Assembly (NCBI GenBank): GCA_000697475.1
Contig: JNEU01000518.1
Location: 1 to 64,000 of the forward strand
DNA length: 64,000 nucleotides
DNA from: Lichtheimia corymbifera B2541
Lineage: Eukaryota; Mucoromycota; Mucoromycetes; Mucorales; Lichtheimiaceae
Direction of reading: 5' to 3'
The notes under the pieces are model-generated. The model had not been told where the DNA came from and searched no databases. It saw only the letters and a program-made list of their open reading frames with translations. Both the position numbers and the translations under genes were made by a program. Positions 47,164 to 57,668 of this stretch are shown here, piece after piece (positions within the stretch are counted from its first letter, which is position 1; each line of letters begins with the position of its first letter).

Positions 47164-48801
47164 TTAGTCATCCTTCTTGTGGATAGTCTTTTGGTAAATG
47201 CGAAGACCATCATCCTTGTGACCCTTGATAATACCAAGGCCGACGGATTCAGTATCGGGATCAAAGGAGGTGTAGAAAGCGTTGGTGAAGGGAGTACCAA
47301 GAACCCAGTCGCGGTCAGAGTCACCCTTACGAATACGAGTAGCACAGCAGTCGCGATCAGCATCAATCTCACGGATCCAGTACTTGGGTGGCAACTCGAC
47401 AATATGGTTCTCCAAGGTCAATTTCAAGGTGGGCAAGTTCTTGACTTCAGAGCACTTGATGCCATAAGTGTTGGTGGAGTGGTACAATTTCAAACCAAAG
47501 ACTTCTTGGAAAATGTCAGCTTGATCGGAAGGCATAGTGATGAAACCATTAGCTGTGCTGATAGAGGCAATAGCATTGGGCTTTTGCTTGATGTTGAGGT
47601 TGTATTCAAAGTTGGCATCCTTGATGCAGACATCCCAGTTCTTTTGGGAACCTTCAGGCACATCAGCAAGAGGAATGTATTCCATGTCACCATCCAAGAG
47701 GCTCTTGTCAACACCACCCAAGATCAAATAGCCATCAGGTTGCTTGTTGTTGTTACGCTTGGTGAAACCAAAACCACCGTTGTACACTGGGTCATCATCA
47801 TCGACACCGTCTTCGCCATCTTCGTCAACGTTTTCACCGCTGTTGGGTTGCTGGGGTTGTTGTTGACCATTACCGGTGGTAGTGCCAGGTTGTTGTTGAC
47901 CGTTACCGGTGGTAGTGCCAGGTTGTTGTTGGCCGTTACCAGTGGTAGTACCAGGTTGTTGTTGACCGTTACCAGTGGTAGTACCAGGTTGTTGTTGACC
48001 ATCAGTACCAGTGGTAGTGCCAGGTTGTTGTTGTTGACCATCACCAGTAGTAGTAGTAGAACCAGTACCAGTAGTAGTACCGGGTTGTTGTTGGTTTTGA
48101 CCATTGTTGGTGGTAGTTGATCCACTATCAGTAGTCGATCCACCACCAGTGGAAGCACCATCTTGGGAGAAACCGTTGTTACCGTTGTTATTGGTAACCA
48201 TACCAAACTGGGCACTTTCGACGCTACCGGATTGATAAGCATTGGCAACGAAAGCAGAGGAAGGCAAATCAGCACGCTTGGCCAAGTGACCAGAAGAAGA
48301 AGAATAGATCTTGGTCTTGTTAAAGTCAACGCTACGGCCGAGACCCAAGTAGCCATCGAAACCATCATCGAAACCACTCATGCGGTAGGCACCACCGAAA
48401 GGCATGTTCTCCACCTTGATGCCATTGAATTCGATAGTATCAAGATAAACGTGGGTGTCGACACAAGCATCACCGTATTCGACAGAGAACTTTTCACCCG
48501 TGGAGACAACTGAATCGGAGCGACGCGCATAGTACGTGCAGCGGTCAAGGCAGTTTTCAGATTTGCAGCGAGAGCCACGCACCCAAGAGTACCCCGTGTT
48601 GGTATCAAAGGCCATAGTGAACTCCTGAGGAGGATTGCCAATATAAACCTTGCCAGCAAGCACACCATTGTCAAGAGCCTCACCAGCAGCAGTAACAATA
48701 CCACTGTCAGTGCGACGGTATAAAGGAATGCGCATTGGGTCGGCCATGGCCGTCAAAGCGAGCTCTGCAAGAGCTGCAAGGCACAGAAATGTCGTACGCA
48801 T
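47164..48801 (-). CDS. Pepsin-fold (A1 family) secreted protein, probably inactive
   Basis: An uninterrupted frame of 545 aa. It has a signal peptide and the pepsin-like N-lobe (VYIGNPPQEFTMAFDTNTGYSWV, here in a family-typical place). In A1 proteases each lobe supplies one catalytic Asp. The first is kept (Asp66, though DTN replaces DTG/DTS), but at the second site the sequence is ASISTANGFITMP, with Ser415 where Asp is expected. The C-lobe otherwise follows the fold (GYLILGGVDKSL, WVLGTPFTNAFYTSFD, VGLGII). Between lobes lies an insertion of about 130 residues made of Gln/Pro/Gly/Thr repeats of the type QQQPGTTTGNG. Codon choice is strongly biased, as in highly expressed genes, and gives a spurious antisense frame (46996-48120). 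A cell-wall or binding role is possible but unproven. Confidence 0.85.
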   Translation of the reverse strand: MRTTFLCLAALAELALTAMADPMRIPLYRRTDSGIVTAAGEALDNGVLAGKVYIGNPPQEFTMAFDTNTGYSWVRGSRCKSENCLDRCTYYARRSDSVVSTGEKFSVEYGDACVDTHVYLDTIEFNGIKVENMPFGGAYRMSGFDDGFDGYLGLGRSVDFNKTKIYSSSSGHLAKRADLPSSAFVANAYQSGSVESAQFGMVTNNNGNNGFSQDGASTGGGSTTDSGSTTTNNGQNQQQPGTTTGTGSTTTTGDGQQQQPGTTTGTDGQQQPGTTTGNGQQQPGTTTGNGQQQPGTTTGNGQQQPGTTTGNGQQQPQQPNSGENVDEDGEDGVDDDDPVYNGGFGFTKRNNNKQPDGYLILGGVDKSLLDGDMEYIPLADVPEGSQKNWDVCIKDANFEYNLNIKQKPNAIASISTANGFITMPSDQADIFQEVFGLKLYHSTNTYGIKCSEVKNLPTLKLTLENHIVELPPKYWIREIDADRDCCATRIRKGDSDRDWVLGTPFTNAFYTSFDPDTESVGLGIIKGHKDDGLRIYQKTIHKKDD

Positions 48802-51800
48802 CGTAATTGTGTTGTGGTTGTTATTGAATCGTCGTCGTTTGTCGTCGTAAAGATAAAAAGGATTGGGAAGGTTTTGTTTTCTGTTTCTGGTGCAAAGTAA
48901 TACTGAAATAGCGCGTGTGCAGTAAAGAGATAGATGTGATGGGATGTGTGAGTTGTTGATGTACGAGGGGAAGGAATAGCTTTTTTTTACCTTTCTCTTT
49001 CTTTGGTGTATCTACAGCAGCGGAAACGAAAGGGAGTGAAATGCAGAGGCGAGAAAGAGAGAGAAAGAGTAAGGACACCGGATAGTGAAAAAAGAAAAAA
49101 GAGAGAGGAGAAGGGTAAAGATAGGTTCATCGTCGCACTCTCGGAGTGTAAGTTTAAAATGACCAAGAGGAACGTTACAGGAGCCGACACAAACGATTGG
49201 GTAGCTTGAATGCATTTTCTATTTTGGTGCTATTGTCTGGATCCCCTTGTTGATTGCTCTTTTCCTTTTATGACCCTCTTTAGCTTCTCTTGTCCTTACA
49301 AGTGCAATTCTTTCAACGGCGTAACCATTCCATTCAATCACCCAACACCGCTTGATGATACAATCGTTATTCATTATTGACATGAAGCAGTAATAACAAT
49401 CGCCCATCAATCCTCATTTTGCCATGGCTGCACGTGTATCATCAATGGTCTCTTTTGTGCGTCTATCAGTAATATATTGTCCAAATTTGCGGTGCGGTCC
49501 TCATGCTCGTTTTCCTTTGGCTTGCATGTTACACTGATATTAAAGTGTTAAAAGACCATCTCAGGGCACAAGTTTCTCAAGTAATCACGTATACTCGCAT
49601 ATTATGATCATATGCATGCTGATGGCTATATATACGTGTATATAATGTATTTGCTTTACTAGCAAGGTCCATGCAACAAAAGAAAAAGTGCTGCAAGGGG
49701 GAGTTGGATGTTGGAATAGGAGAATAGGGTGGTGAGTGAGCAAGGTAACCCAGAACCCGCCCGATGTTGTTGGTAGCACGATAATTTCAGTATCAGATGG
49801 TGCAACAAGCCAAGTAGCATATAACCCTTTTACTCGTGGTGTGGCAACATAAGAGAAAAAATATGCTGCAAATTCCTGGGGCTGGACTACCTAGTCTGGA
49901 CGATCGTTACAAGTACATTATAATGCAGTTGGCGTTCTTTACTACACATGGGTTGTTATGTATCGGCTCGTTGTGCGGCGGTCTTATCCGGTATAGTACT
50001 AAAAATTGACAATGAACATACAGCAGCAGCGGGCCCATGGTGGTGAACACCTGTACTACTCGTCACCATTCTCTCGATACATTGGTGTCCCTATGCTAGG
50101 ACCAGTTCGCTTTCCTTTTTCATCCACAACTCACATCTTTCCCCCTAGAGTCGCTCTCCTTTGATCTTGGCTCTTTCTTATTATTCTATCCTTTGTTCTT
50201 TTTCAACTTTTATAGACGAAGGAGTGATGTGATGAGCGGCATCATGTGTGTATGTGTCACCTAATGACGATCTCTATTTGCACAAACAAAATGAACGCTC
50301 TTCATTTCTTTGTGAGTTAATTATATAGGTCATGTGCCTGTGTACCTATATAAACCACGATGCTGCATGTATATGTGCAATCTCGGTATGGGTCAAAGTT
50401 GATGGATGGGTGGATGGGTGGGTCATGGCTCGCTTGCATGAACCCAAAAAAGATGGGAGATTGGCGAGAAACACCCGCCATGATGCCGACATTGAAACTG
50501 ATACAATGGGTTACACACTGCGTCCAGAATGTATGTGATCAATGTCGATGGGGGAATCTAGCCATCAACGCCACGTTGTTGCAATAGCTCGTACCAAGAT
50601 CTTTTCTTGCTATGGTCCGCGGTATCGGTTTTTCTGTTTCTGCTTCTAAAACTGTTCTTGCTTCTAATTGTGTACACGCTAAACGGCATTCCCGCTAAAA
50701 AAGGGGCGCGATTGAGGGATCTGAAACCTTGGCGGATTGTCCAGCTCTTGTTCCTCAGCCCAACATCATCTCCGACTGCCATTATGCTGATGGTTCATAT
50801 AACCGTGATCTGACACCAGCTTACACCTGAAATCATAGTATGCTTGAAATGCTTCTTGGATTATGAAAATGTCCCAGACAGAGCACGTGATCATATATGC
50901 ATTCAGCTTGACTAAATAAATACGCTAGCGAGAGGTTTAGTTGTTGTTGGTGACATCTGATAAGCAGAGATGTGATTATAAAATCTTCCTCCAAAATGCC
51001 ACAAAGAGCTATGTTCCTATTATAGCTGTCAGATAGCTGAGCATATAGTAGTTGCAAATATGTGCAGTAGACGTTCAGGATGAGTCAGACCAAGATTGGA
51101 TATTACTACACGGCCAATATCCTTCTTTCGAATGGTAAATGACTCTTTTGAAAACATTCAAATGTCTGGTTATCGCATTCAATGGCCTTCAAGGAGCTAT
51201 TTAAAGCCATCATTATCACATTTAACCTTCTTCATAAACATTGTGCCTCATTCACGGGCTTTCTAATGTATCCAAGAGGCGTACCTACCACATTCACCGA
51301 CCTTGAGAGATATTTGTTACTGCACTCAAACAGGTTAAAATAGCCACGGCTGGTGATTAGTATACACTAATAATAGGCTAGTAATGAACAAACCAGTGAT
51401 CTTGGTTGTGGCATGGCTGAGGTGTCTAAGCGAATATAATAGCTCCTAGGCGTCATCTCCATTCCAACGAAAAACCTGTTGCTGGGTGTCATAAATCGAT
51501 CCCCACCAAGGAAACCTTCACCTTCACCATGGCATGGCTCGAGATGCAAAGTGCATTACTGTTGTTGCCACACCATCTACCAGTGGTGGTAGAATAGTTA
51601 TTCCATGACCTCCATGGGATCAAAATAAAATGCAACACGCAATGATTCTAATTATTACTACGGATGCTATTTTGGCCATGAGAGAATGAAAGAATATACG
51701 AACGTTCTATCTAGGACTCATCATCCTTCGCGAGCAAGACGCCATCATATATACAAACACAGAATGTTTTATTATTGTCTGCTGCTACTGGCTACTTCAA

Positions 51801-53934
51801 GCACAAAACAATCACACCCGTTCTCAATCATGCAGTTTGTTGGCTGAACGCTACACTACATTAGCCTTGTGAAATACTCCTGAACTGTAAAATGCTTATA
51901 TGATGATACCGAAGATGGGCTTTCCATGGGCATGGTGTGCCCAGTAAGTGATAAGGGATGCATCATCCGTTTACTTTATGTTCAAGTTTGCTTTATGGAT
52001 GGCTTATGTAATAGTAAGCCATGCCTTGCACGACACCATAATGATGATGGATCACGGGCAAAAGAAAATGCCATGTAAGAATATGGCGTAAGACTGCTGC
52101 TGCAACCTATAACTAGACCACAAAAGGTTTCTTGCACCTGCAGGAACACCTTTCGTGCATGATAGCACATTTTTGTTTTGTAAATACTTTGTGCCCTTTA
52201 TTTTCTCTAGTGATTGGGTTCTCGTTCCGAATGATGGGGAAGCGTTATACCCGGGTTTCCGCGACCTATGTATCATGACGAGATGTTGCATCGAAAAGGA
52301 TGCTGTATCAGTAAGATAGCAATGGTCATTCTGTAGCCACTAGTTAGAAAAAGGAGCTATCCTCGTTCGCTCATCATTACCAAGCCAAGTATTTTATCGT
52401 ATTCCTGAACCAATGGCTCCTCTAAAGCACACCATGCTGACGACCGGAACAAAAAAAAAAGCCCAACAACAACATAGAGCCTAAACTTGGATGATGAAGA
52501 AATCTCGCTTTTCTATGTTTGTGTTGAACCGTGCAACCGGGTATGCCGGCAAGTATAAGTAAATTGTTTGTCACTATATTAAGCGGATCATTTCTTATTA
52601 TGCTATGATACTAACATCTCCTGAACTATAATTATTGTAAAGACTGTGATCATTATACTCAAACATTTAATACATAATATAAGCATCTACTCATGTACAT
52701 AACGTCTGTGATCCTTCTTCTTTCGAAGGAGCGTGTGTGTGAAGAATAAGGGGAATAGGGCAATGTTAGCATCATCATCATCATATTATGATACGCCTTG
52801 ACGATCGTTCTTCATACGGCAACTGAACCGCCTTCTTTGTTTATATCGAATCATGCTGTTGGTTGGATGCTGTGATAATAGAGCCATGTGTGCATCGAGA
52901 TGGCCCTTAATGCAGAAAACATATGATATTGTCTTGTCGATGCGTATTGCATTTCTATTTGCTTTGGTTACTGCTTTGGGTCTCTGTCATTTTTAGGCTT
53001 GATGCAGTGTAAGGATTTGGGTTTATGGAATTTTCTGACATGGAGGCATACATAAACATTGAATTATAAACAATCAAACTTAGATGCGTCGTCGTGTGTA
53101 TGTGAGGTATGCATGTGGAGGAAGGAGAGGGCGAAAAATTAGACAAGCAACAAGATCTAGTACCGCTCATGCATGATGTCGGTCACCACATGTATGCAGT
53201 CAACAAGTCGTTGCATCAGTGTTTGTATATTGTTGTTGTTGCTATAGCACCCGTGATCCTCACGTTACCCCACGTGTGTTGTTGTTGTGTGGAGACAAAG
53301 CGTGTCAACATTAATACCCAAGAATGGGGTTATTATCCAGGCTTATGGCAATGTCAATAGGAAGCACTATTACGTGAGCCATTGTGGTGTTCACGGAAAA
53401 GCCATGTTTCTGGATATGAGGGATTCCAGGATTAAGCACTCGGCAGTAGGAGTAAGGCATATTTTGCCACTTGATCAATCAAACAAGATTAGCGTTCGCC
53501 TCCTCCCGCTTTCTTCTCCTTGTTGATACTCCTATTACTCAATACAGACAAATGATATCGTGTATCCCGTAATAGCTGGCTAAAGGGACAACTTGTCCGT
53601 GCAGTTCTATTTGCAGCGGCGGCACCCTAGGAAATGCCTGTGGTGACGGTGGTGGTGGAATTTAGCCATTGCATTCCCCCCTTTTCCCCCTAGTTTGTGT
53701 TCCGTAGAGAACTTTGGTGGTGGTAATCTTTGAACCTTCAGGGGTGATGGTGGTGGATGGAATAGTAAAATGGGCGGCAATCAGCAGTAGCGATAATCCT
53801 AACAAAGAAAACTGCTATATAAAGTGCGCCTGGGAAGAAGACAACCCCACTGTGCACACACCCACCCTCACATATATACCACCAAAGTTTCTCATACTTT
53901 AATTCCGAACGCACAAGAGCGAATAATTTACACG
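48802..53934. other. 5.1-kb gene-poor region
   Basis: I found no frame with family motifs, no plausible exon chain and no tRNA box pair. Frames such as 50332-50587, 50607-50813 and 53109-53526 are short and of low-complexity or hydrophobic by-chance composition. The left part should contain the promoter of the pepsin-like gene, the right part that of the phosphatase gene. Direct (TGG)n-like words (50403-50424) and an ATC run (52769-52783) are present. It could hold non-coding transcripts, which cannot be judged here. Confidence 0.45.
53816..53824 (+). promoter_or_regulatory. TATA box of the histidine phosphatase gene
   Basis: TATATAAAG, 111 bases upstream of the ATG at 53935; a strong match to the consensus. 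It implies a leader of roughly 80 bases. Confidence 0.5.
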
Positions 53935-55188
53935 ATGGTGCACTTAATAATTGGCTTAATCTTTTTGATTGGTGCAGTATTGGCAGCAGAAGACTATTCC
54001 TTTATTTCAAGGCATTTGGCAGCAAGATCACCTTATGACCAAGGAAGAGCCCCCCTCGAGGATCTTATCAGTAAAGACTACCAGATTGAGCAGATCCAAA
54101 TGTTCATGCGACATGGTGTTCGTTATCCCAGTAGTAGTGATATCAAGGATATTGAAGATATCGTCAAGAAGCTTCAGAACAGCGAGATGCCACATATCAG
54201 CTCAAGGGTGGCACAATACAACCCCGAGGAACAATTCCCAAAATCGCTTGCTGATGAGTTGACCAAAACCGGGGTTGATGATCATTTCCAAATTGGCCAA
54301 CGATTGGGGAAAAAGTACGCAGAATTTCGCTCATCACTCGACTTGAACAAGGTGCAGAACCTTGCCAGCCATGTCAATCGCAGTATTATTTCAGGCGAAT
54401 CATTCACCAAAGGGTTCTGGCAAGATGGCAATGCACCACCACTCAAAAGTGTTCCTGCTAACGAAGACAAGACGATTGATACCTTGGCCAATTGCCCAAA
54501 TTACGACAAGGTGGTCGGCAGCACGCCAAAGAAGGAAATGTTGCGTTATTATGCTACAGCCTTTCAATCCACTGCTCAACGACTCAGCAAGGAATTGGGT
54601 CTACCCGATATGACTACGGATGATGTCTACAAGCTGTGGTACGTGTGTGCCTATCGTACTTCTATTTACAAGCAAGTCCACCCCTTCTGTGATTACTTTA
54701 CACAACAAGAATTGCTCAATGCAGAATATGCTATGGATATCAAGTATTCATTCAAATATTCCTATGGATCAGAGGAAATAGCTACGGGGATTGCATGCCG
54801 TGGGTTCCAAGAGATGGTGGGCAATATCCGAAATGCTTCTCAGATTCAGCTTGTGCTTAAGCATGGTCACAGTAAAACCGTATTGCCTCTTGAGGCCAAG
54901 CTTGGTATCCATCGTGACGACTTTACCATTTCAGCGGATGCTACACCAGAGCAGATCAAGAACCGAAAATTCCGAACATCCCACGATGATATGTATGGCG
55001 CCCATTTCATGATTCAACTCCTTAAGAAGAAGGCCTCCAACAAGCGATTTGTGCGTGCTTTGATCTCGGAAATCCCGACTGTGATCCCTGGATGCGAAGA
55101 GGAATTGTGCCCACTCGACCGCTTTATGGAAATTGCAGAGCCTCTTTTGGATTGCGATTATGACGAAGTCTGTAAAGATGATGATTAG
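53935..55188 (+). CDS. Secreted histidine phosphatase, MINPP/phytase-like
   Basis: One exon, 417 aa. The family (histidine phosphatase clade 2) removes phosphates from inositol polyphosphates. A signal peptide (MVHLIIGLIFLIGAVLAA) leads to the phosphohistidine motif FMRHGVRYP (Arg59, His60). KYSFKYSYGSEE, a later LKHGHSKTVLPLEAKLG block and RKFRTS align with MINPP-type enzymes. In these the second motif is HAE (or HD in other phytases), whose acidic residue donates a proton; here it reads HSK (312-314), so activity may be lost or changed. Several Cys pairs and NRS/NAS sequons fit secretion. The end is acidic (DYDEVCKDDD). I chose the ATG at 53935 rather than the earlier in-frame one at 53824, which would put 37 non-hydrophobic residues ahead of the signal peptide and lies within the TATA region. 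Confidence 0.86.
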   Translation: MVHLIIGLIFLIGAVLAAEDYSFISRHLAARSPYDQGRAPLEDLISKDYQIEQIQMFMRHGVRYPSSSDIKDIEDIVKKLQNSEMPHISSRVAQYNPEEQFPKSLADELTKTGVDDHFQIGQRLGKKYAEFRSSLDLNKVQNLASHVNRSIISGESFTKGFWQDGNAPPLKSVPANEDKTIDTLANCPNYDKVVGSTPKKEMLRYYATAFQSTAQRLSKELGLPDMTTDDVYKLWYVCAYRTSIYKQVHPFCDYFTQQELLNAEYAMDIKYSFKYSYGSEEIATGIACRGFQEMVGNIRNASQIQLVLKHGHSKTVLPLEAKLGIHRDDFTISADATPEQIKNRKFRTSHDDMYGAHFMIQLLKKKASNKRFVRALISEIPTVIPGCEEELCPLDRFMEIAEPLLDCDYDEVCKDDD

Positions 55189-57254
55189 TAGTAGTAGCAG
55201 CATATCAGTATTAGTATATCCATGTTATTAAACATACATTGTAACCATTACCTTATCGTGAGCTAATATCGCTGCTACTATTGGGGAAGCCATATCAATG
55301 CTGCCTGTGTGTGCATTCAAATATAGAACAAGGTTGACAAGGACCAGCTGACTATAGACGCTACTAGCAATAAAGGCCTTTTTTGTCTGTGCACACAAAG
55401 TGTGAGAATGCTGAATGCCGATGCTGGTGAAAAAGTATGGATTCGGGTCGCATGTTGCAATCAGGTCGGGAACGCCAATGGAGTCACGAGAGCAAATGGG
55501 CATCCAAAGAGTATAATTGAACCTTTTTGCCAATGGAGTGTGTGAATTGTTGCTGATTAGGAAGTTGGGAGTTGGTGTCTCATTGTGGTGTAGTAGTTGG
55601 GGGCGATACTGCAACAGCGTGGTTTGCTCGTGGCCAACGTGCGGGGTAAAGCTGACAGGCTCTGTATCACATTTTTGGTGGTGGTGAGGCTGTTGCCGTT
55701 GCGGCTTACTCAGCTTGTGTTGTCCGCGCACATTTATGCTATCCAGAAATATTGCAGCGTTTCATACTCAAAAAGAAACATATGGGGGGGGGTGCTATAC
55801 AAGTTGTTTATTGGTGATTGGCATTATTCCTATACAGGTTCATTAGATACCGCTCGCCTATGAGTAAGCCTGAAAGAGGAAAAAGAAACCTTGGAAGCCA
55901 AAGAACATGAGATAAGCCGATCTATACTCGAATAATTTTACTCCCTTATGCTAATATCACCTTTACCAAACGACAAATACACATATCTCTCCCATGTACA
56001 AAAAACCATTATTCCCTAATACAGCGAGAAATGTCTCTTATATACGAACCTAAAATTCAAACCCGGTAATGATATCAAAAGCATAGTAGTCATCCTCCTG
56101 CAAAACGTGCTGTCGACATCATGATGTATATACATGTCCATATCGAGGCACACGAATATACTGGTACATTAGTGTGTGATATAGCATGTCCAGGTGATGC
56201 AGTCTACATCATCAATGAAAAAAAGTGCGCCACATGCTCACATGAATAAACTCCATCCTGCGCGCTAACAATATGCATGCATAATAGATATATTCTCAAT
56301 TGGCAGCCATTATTCTTTTTACGCCAAAACGATGTGACGAGATCAGGGTGCGCGCATAATCCCGCTATACTGTGATTTGATGCATAACGAGTTAAATCAT
56401 ATTGGTGCACCGTCCACTCGCTATCAAAAACGTCGGTCTTTGACCTTGCAGAGTCGGGCTCCATAACCGAGAACCGCATGGGCGTCTGTCATTTTCTCTT
56501 TTCTTTGTCACCCCCGATCCTTTTTGATCGTCTCTAGTTAAATCTGGGTAAAAGGAATTGATATTACTACATAGTATTAGATCAGTGAGCGGTAGTTAGG
56601 TGATTGAAAATATGGTCAAGGGAACCAGCACATTGAGCAAGGTATCTTGTATGAGATAGGTAGAGTTGGGGGAGGTGAACAATAAGAATATCCATCATTA
56701 CACGAGAACGTCACAAAAGTGTGTGTGTGGAGCATCTCGATTTTCAGGAAGATCAAAATGCTACCATAAGTGTGTTCGTATACGATATATGGGATTATGG
56801 TGTCCATTAACCCCACACAGGCCGACATAGAGGGGAGGTGGAAAAAGCGAGATAGGACAAAAAGACAACGGATGAAGGTGAGAAAATCTAAGGGGGGTGG
56901 GTATGATTGGGGGGAACATGCGTGCCTTTTCAAGAGGGGGCCGTTTTTTTAGTGTACGTCAGTTGTATGACAGTGACACGGGAAACATACAATTTGTGGG
57001 AAAAGTACCGGTATACTAGCAAGATTTGTTTGATATAATTCGCACCAGTGAAGGCAAAGAAAGTGATCCAGGGGGTGTAGAGAGTATTATGTTGAAGGTC
57101 TGATGGGTGATATGTGATAAGGTAACCCGCTGCGATCAATACAGCTACCATGGTCGTATAACCATCGCTGCATTACCCGCTTATCACCTTATGCGATAAG
57201 ATAATACGGATTGAGCAACATTGAGATTTAGCCAAAGAGCGACAATTATAGTCA

Positions 57255-57400
57255 CAGTAAAGGCATATTCGCCATGGACGATCATATTCAATCTTTGAAT
57301 GAAGGTATTTTGCCATTGATGATTATAATTCCTCTTTGGTAAAGATATTCACCATCGACGATGATATTCACCATAAAGGTGAGAAATTATATTCACCATA
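57255..57400 (+). repeat. Degenerate ATATTC-ACCAT repeats upstream of the transporter gene
   Basis: The words CATATTCGCCAT, TATTTTGCCAT, GATATTCACCAT (twice) and TATATTCACCAT recur every 30-50 bases, several with a nearby GACGATCATATTC or GACGATGATATTC. They end about 270 bases before the start codon and could be binding sites for a regulator. Confidence 0.45.
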
Positions 57401-57538
57401 TGGGTGGCAGCGTTGATGTGGACCAGCCTCAATGAGGAACCGACACATGAGAAATATACTCCAAACGGACGAATCACATGCGGCAAATCGGAGTCTGCTG
57501 GTATAACTGAAAGTAGGACATACTGGGGCGCCGTTTCC

Positions 57539-57545
57539 TATAAAA
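57539..57545 (+). promoter_or_regulatory. TATA box of the transporter gene
   Basis: TATAAAA, 130 bases before the ATG at 57669. Confidence 0.4.
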
Positions 57546-57668
57546 CCAAGGCCAGTTTGTTGTATCCTTTTGCATCATCCACATTTTTATCTAATCCTTA
57601 TCTTCGGCTTGTGATCCGCCAACCTTTCTTTGATCTTTAATCGACATCGACACCAGCATAACGCAACG

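Larger units (their letters stand above)
55189..57668. other. Intergenic region upstream of the transporter gene
   Basis: No convincing gene. A 167-codon minus-strand frame (55228-55731) has ATG but no motifs, and two hydrophobic stretches only near its end. Promoter-like repeats lie at 57255-57400 and a TATA box near 57539. Confidence 0.45.

Noticed and set aside
46996..48120. Open frame of 374 codons on the plus strand
   Set aside because: Antisense to the pepsin-like gene, with runs of RLLLTVTSGST that mirror its Gln/Pro/Thr repeat. Not a credible protein.
55228..55731. Open frame of 167 codons (-)
   Set aside because: No recognisable domain, unusual His/Gln/Pro composition, and it sits convergent to the phosphatase gene. 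Kept out for lack of support.
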